Below are positions 61,935 to 64,000 of a DNA stretch of 64,000 nucleotides, piece after piece. Numbering within the stretch: the stretch's first letter is position 1; every line of letters begins with the position of its first letter. Below the pieces are notes generated by a model, which saw only the letters and a program-made list of their open reading frames with translations, did no database searches and was not told the DNA's origin. Source of the stretch: Ligustrum vulgare. Taxonomy: Eukaryota; Streptophyta; Magnoliopsida; Lamiales; Oleaceae. Position numbers and translations under genes: made by a program. The DNA lies in contig OY743180.1 in assembly GCA_963555705.1 (NCBI GenBank), positions 33,760,129 through 33,824,128 on the forward strand, written 5' to 3'.

Positions 61935-63973
61935 ATGAGGACTTCTTGAATTAATTTTTTTCATTCATATGACAATTTTTTTTTTAAATGAAACAATTCT
62001 TCTAAGAGGCCTTAAAGGGAGAATGTTTTTTAATATATTACCCTCAAACCTTTTTCTTTTTAATAAATTCGTATTAACCGCTAGTTTTAATTAATATACA
62101 TTTTTCAATATTTATTTATTTTTATTTTCTTATTCTAATTAAAAGTATTTTTCAAATATATATAATCTAAACTCTTCAATTTCTAGTTGAAAAAACTTTT
62201 AAATAAAATAAACAACTCTGTTATAATTTGTGATTTCCGATACTTTCTTCAATCAAAGGGAGAAAAAAAATGAGGACTTCTTGAATTAATTTTTTTCATT
62301 CATATAACAATTTTTTTTTTTAAATGAAACAATTCTTCTAAGAGGCGTTAAAGGGAGAATGTTTTTTAATATATTACCCTCAAACCTTTTTCTTTTTAAT
62401 AAATTCTTATTAACCGTTAGTTTTAATTAATATACATTTTTCAATATTTATTTATTTTTATTTTCTTATTCTAATTAAAAGTATTTTTCAAATATATATA
62501 ATCTAAACTCTTCAATTTCTAGTTGAAAAGACTTTTAAATAAAATAAACAACTCTGTTATAATTTGTGATTTCTGATACTTTCTTCAATCAAAGGGAGAA
62601 AAAAAATGAGGACTTCTTGAATTAATTTTTTTCATTCATATAACAATTTTTTTTTTTAAATGAAACAATTCTTCTAAGAGGCGTTAAAGGGAGAATGTTT
62701 TTTAATATATTACCCTCAAACCTTTTTCTTTTTAATAAATTCTTATTAACCGTTAGTTTTAATTAATATACATTTTTCAATATTTATTTATTTTTATTTT
62801 CTTATTCTAAATAAAAGTGTTTTTCAAATATATATAATCTAAACTCTTCAATTTCTCGTTGGAAATTTTTTTAAATAAAATAAAAAACACTGTTATAATT
62901 TGTGATTTCTGATACTTTCTTCAATTAAAGGGAGAAAAAAAATGAGGACTTCTTGAATTAATTTTTTTCATTCATATGACAATTTTTTTTTTTAATGAAA
63001 CAATTCTTCTAAGAGGACTTAAAGGGAGAATGTTTTTTAGTAGATTACTCTCAAACCTTTTTCTTTTTAATAAATTCGTATTAACCGTTAGTTTTAATTA
63101 ATATACATTTTTCAATATTTATTTATTTTTATTTTCTTATTCTAAATAAAAGTATTTTTCAAATATATATAATCTAAACTCTTCAATTTCTCGTTGAAAT
63201 TTTTTTTAAGTAAAATAAAAAACACTGTTATAATTTGTGATTTCTGATACTTTCTTCAATCAAAGGGAGAAAAAAAATGAGGACTTCTTGAATTAATTTT
63301 TTTCATTCATATGACAATTTTTTTTTTTTAAATGAAACAATTCTTCTAAGAGGCCTTAAAGGGAGAATGTATTTTAATATAGTACCCTAAAACCTTTTTC
63401 CGAGTATTTTACCATAGCATCTTTTTAATAAATTCGTATTAACCGTTAGTTTTAATTAATATACGTTTTTAAAGTTTTTTCTTTTTATTTTCTAGTTCTA
63501 AATATAAATATTTTTCAAGTATATATAATCAAAAACTCTTCAATTTCTCACTAAAAAATCTTTTAAATAAAATAAAAAACACTGTTATAATTTGTGATTT
63601 CTGATACTTTCTTCAATAAAAGGGAGAAAAAAAATGAGGACTTCTTGAATTAATTTTTTTCATTCACATGACAATTTTTTTTTTTTTTTAAATGAAACAA
63701 TTCTTCTAAGAGGCCTTAAAGGGAGAATGTTTTTTAATATATTACCCTCAAAACTTTTTCTTTTTAATAAATTCGTATTAACCGTTAGTTTTAATTAATA
63801 TACATTTTTCAATATTTATTTATTTTTATTTTCTTATTCTAAATAAAAGTATTTTTCAAATATATATAATCTAAACTCTTCAATTTCTAGTTGAAAAGAC
63901 TTTTAAATAAAATAAACAACTCTGTTATAATTTGTGATTTCTGATACTTTCTTCAATCAAAGGGAGAAAAAAA
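61935..63973 (+). repeat. Block IV: return of block I/II monomer types
   Basis: Starts: 61935 k (ACCGCTAG), 62270 l (ATTCTTATT, preceded by GATTTCCGATAC as in block I), 62606 second l-like monomer with a g-like tail (AAAAGTGTTTTTC, CTCGTTGGAAA), 62942 g' (CAATTAAAGGGAG before it, GGACTTAAAG, TTTTTAGTAGATTACTCTC), 63277 K* (ACCCTAAAACC), 63634 P. The k-l pair matches 4292-4962, 10852-11523, 16388-17058 and 27227-27897. The g' monomer matches 25155 and 28253. The order is a mosaic not seen elsewhere in the window. Confidence 0.78.
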
Positions 63974-64000
63974 ATGAGGACTTCTTGAATTAATTTTTTT
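63974..64000 (+). repeat. Partial monomer at right edge
   Basis: The last 27 bases are the landmark and the following AATTAATTTTTTT of the next monomer, so the array continues past the right end of the window. By context (after P) it should be a Q monomer, but the diagnostic bases are not included. Confidence 0.8.

Larger units (their letters stand above)
1..64000 (+). repeat. AT-rich satellite array, about 350-bp monomers, head to tail
   Basis: The entire window is a single satellite family. The landmark ATGAGGAC (a few copies with one substitution) occurs 183 times from 135 to 63974, always on the + strand; spacing is 333-360 bp except for one gap of 501 bp, mean about 351 bp. One class A monomer counted by hand has about 22% G+C. 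Every monomer has the same order of blocks: ATGAGGACTTCTTGAATTAA, a poly-T tract, CTTCTAAGAGG, AAAGGGAGAATG, CCCTCAAACC, ATTCGTATTAACCGTTAG, a T/A-rich 3' half, GATTTCTGATACTTTC, then a GGGAG-poly-A run before the next landmark. No reading frame of gene size, RNA gene or transposon interrupts it. Satellites of this form are typical of eukaryotic centromeric or pericentromeric heterochromatin; the centromeric role is inferred. I do not recognise the family by name. Confidence 0.97.

Noticed and set aside
1..64000. CRISPR array
   Set aside because: Repeats are ~350 bp and directly adjacent, with no unique spacers and no cas genes.
1..64000. Open reading frames or a decayed coding gene within the monomer
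   Set aside because: The sequence is about 78% A+T with frequent stops on both strands by eye, and the many 1-bp homopolymer indels show no frame constraint.
1..64000. Telomeric or subtelomeric repeat
   Set aside because: No TTAGGG, TTTAGGG or TTAGG tracts were seen anywhere.
1..64000. LTR retrotransposon or tandem LTR origin
   Set aside because: I found no primer binding site, polypurine tract with TG...CA borders, or coding remnants. GGGAGAAAAAAA is purine-rich but recurs every monomer without LTR structure.
1..64000. Identification as a specific known satellite (for example the ~360-bp AT-rich satellites of some beetles, or plant centromeric satellites)
   Set aside because: Only length and base composition agree. 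I cannot match the sequence from memory, so I name no family or species.

Overview
The whole 64 kb is one tandem satellite DNA array. I see no gene, RNA gene, transposon or unrelated insert. Every part belongs to a single AT-rich monomer family: about 78% A+T by hand count of one monomer, mean spacing about 351 bp, and 183 landmark copies of ATGAGGAC or close variants, all on the + strand. Monomers come in two length classes. Class A (about 353-360 bp) carries a 21-bp segment with CCGAGTATTTTACCAT; class B (about 333-342 bp) lacks it and has a diverged 3' half. Long homogeneous head-to-tail arrays with higher-order repeats (HORs) are typical of eukaryotic centromeric or pericentromeric heterochromatin. 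I do not recognise the family and cannot name the organism. A plant or an invertebrate animal is most plausible; the sequence alone does not decide.

Monomers below are numbered from the A of the ATGAGGA landmark. Block I (1 to about 17.4 kb) has three tandem copies of a long HOR with 17, 19 and at least 14 monomers. All three reduce to an inferred 15-monomer order (a-b-c-d-e-f-g-h-i-j-k-l-m-n-o), expanded by unequal exchange through chimeric monomers. Block II (about 17.4-34.6 kb) is a mosaic: an 11-monomer unit at 17773-21632, a 10-monomer copy of it at 21633-25154, then shuffled segments mixing block I types (d, g, e, k, l, m) with a new P/Q/R/S/K set. Block III (34.6 to about 61.6 kb) is a younger-looking HOR built on the four-monomer core P-Q-R-(S or K), about 1.41 kb. 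Here 4-, 5-, 6- and 4-mer versions succeed one another in fixed order to make a 19-monomer super-repeat of about 6.7 kb, seen twice complete and once lacking one monomer. The second and third copies are separated by a disrupted stretch holding the only out-of-register join (about 48,624). Block IV (about 61.6-64 kb) returns to block I/II monomer types.

The array appears to evolve by unequal exchange and conversion: most changes in HOR length are whole-monomer gains or losses with a recognisable chimeric monomer at the joint. Possible functional signals are a CENP-B-box-like motif (7 of the 9 core positions) in most monomers, a monomer length near two nucleosomes, and a 21-bp A/B length step equal to two helical turns. 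These are suggestions, not demonstrated functions.
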